Source: Micromonospora halophytica
GTDB taxonomy: Bacteria; Actinomycetota; Actinomycetes; Mycobacteriales; Micromonosporaceae
NCBI RefSeq assembly: GCF_900090245.1
Contig: NZ_FMDN01000007.1
Location: 62,001-126,000 of the forward strand
DNA: 64,000 nucleotides
Direction of reading: 5' to 3'
Of this stretch, positions 63,747-64,000 are shown in pieces (position 1 is the first letter of the stretch; each line of letters starts with the position of its first letter). The translations under genes and the position numbers were made by a program. The notes under the pieces are model-generated. The model was given only the letters and a program-made list of their open reading frames with translations, ran no database searches and was not told the DNA's origin.

Positions 63747-63771
63747 GGGCGGGGGTGGGGGTGGGGGTGGG
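63747..63771 (+). repeat. G-tract run, possible G-quadruplex
   Basis: GGGC followed by three GGGGGT units and GGG gives five closely spaced G-runs on the plus strand, immediately after the stop codon of the minus-strand gene. Confidence 0.5.
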
Positions 63772-64000
63772 TTAGAAGAAGAGGCCGCGGCGTTGGATGG
63801 ACTGGCGCAGCCAGGCGTCGAGCTGGGCGGCCCAGTCGACCGTGTCGACGGTTGCGTGGTCGACGGTGAAGCGGCCGAAGGCGTCGCGCCCCTCGGAGAG
63901 GACGCCACCCCGCTTGTCGATCTCCAGCACCACCTGGGTCTGTCGTGGCTCGGTGATGAAGGTCAGCTCCAGCTGGTTGATCGCGCGGGCGTACTGAGGG
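63772..64000 (-). CDS. Spo0M-like sporulation-control protein (3' part)
   Basis: The minus strand from the window edge reads YARAINQLELTFITEPRQTQ then VVLEIDKRGGVLSEGRDAFG and ends QSIQRRGLFF at a TAA stop (63772-63774). Arrestin-fold Spo0M proteins have this C-terminus, where LEIDKRGG and DAFGRF are conserved and RRGLFF ends the chain. Only 75 residues are in the window, so the N-terminal two-thirds are missing. Confidence 0.8.
   Translation of the reverse strand, partial: PQYARAINQLELTFITEPRQTQVVLEIDKRGGVLSEGRDAFGRFTVDHATVDTVDWAAQLDAWLRQSIQRRGLFF

Overview
The window is very GC-rich DNA, dense in genes with many GTG starts, from an actinomycete. The best guess is a member of the Micromonosporaceae close to Micromonospora. 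The evidence is a HrdB-type sigma factor with a Lys/Ala-rich N-terminus, many actinobacteria-restricted small families (DUF3000, DUF3039, DUF3093, DUF3099, DUF3159, DUF3710, DUF4193, DUF7455), a coproporphyrin-dependent heme operon, a Spo0M-like sporulation protein and leaderless GTG starts. No rRNA, tRNA, CRISPR array or intact insertion sequence was seen. All family assignments come from reading the translated sequence, with no database search.

Layout. 1-3 kb: a CcdA-like thiol carrier, an ElaA-type acetyltransferase, a small frameshifted repeat gene and a secreted AA10 lytic polysaccharide monooxygenase with a cellulose-binding module. 3-7.35 kb: a three-gene accessory locus on the minus strand, which is the most interesting part of the window. 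It holds a Trypco1-like (CU044_2847 family) protein, a transmembrane fusion of a trypsin-like protease with solute-binding and von Willebrand A regions, and a membrane-anchored solute-binding protein, preceded by three GACGGTAA repeats. 7.5-10.8 kb: the hemE-hemY-chdC operon. 11-13.1 kb: DUF3000 and RNase D. 13.3-16.6 kb: the fadA-fadB beta-oxidation pair. 16.8-20.1 kb: a cell-wall-facing membrane protein and a membrane-bound NACHT NTPase whose base usage looks foreign.

20.3-31 kb: a VOC protein with a possible leader peptide, a two-component system, a C39-like protease, a beta-propeller protein, a tail-to-tail pair of paralogous large membrane proteins and a lipoprotein. 31.4-38 kb: dxs, anmK, an RNA methyltransferase of the RlmD/TrmA class and an APC permease, divergent from two RCK (TrkA/CeoB/CeoC) regulators; together the last three look like a potassium uptake module. 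39.6-48.4 kb: a conserved actinobacterial housekeeping block (DUF3159, OB-fold protein, DUF3710, dut, DUF3093, DUF4193, LytR_C, inositol monophosphatase, HrdB-like sigma factor, DUF7455).

48.4-57.4 kb: repeats, a DEAD/DEAH helicase, a TRIC-type channel, DUF3039, the pseudouridine-catabolism pair psuG-psuK, DUF3099, a BrnT/BrnA-like toxin-antitoxin pair, an LtrA-like protein, a HhH-GPD repair protein and two tiny genes. 57.4-61.2 kb: an iron(III) ABC importer operon behind an IdeR/DtxR-type box. 61.2-64 kb: a subtilisin-like remnant, a methyltransferase, dtd and the 3' end of a Spo0M-like gene.

Non-coding structure is rich: about a dozen terminator-like hairpins, two copies of a palindromic repeat with 19-29-bp arms, a heptanucleotide tandem array, a 30-bp perfect palindrome, and a recurrent TANNNT box 6-7 bases before the start codons of at least nine genes.
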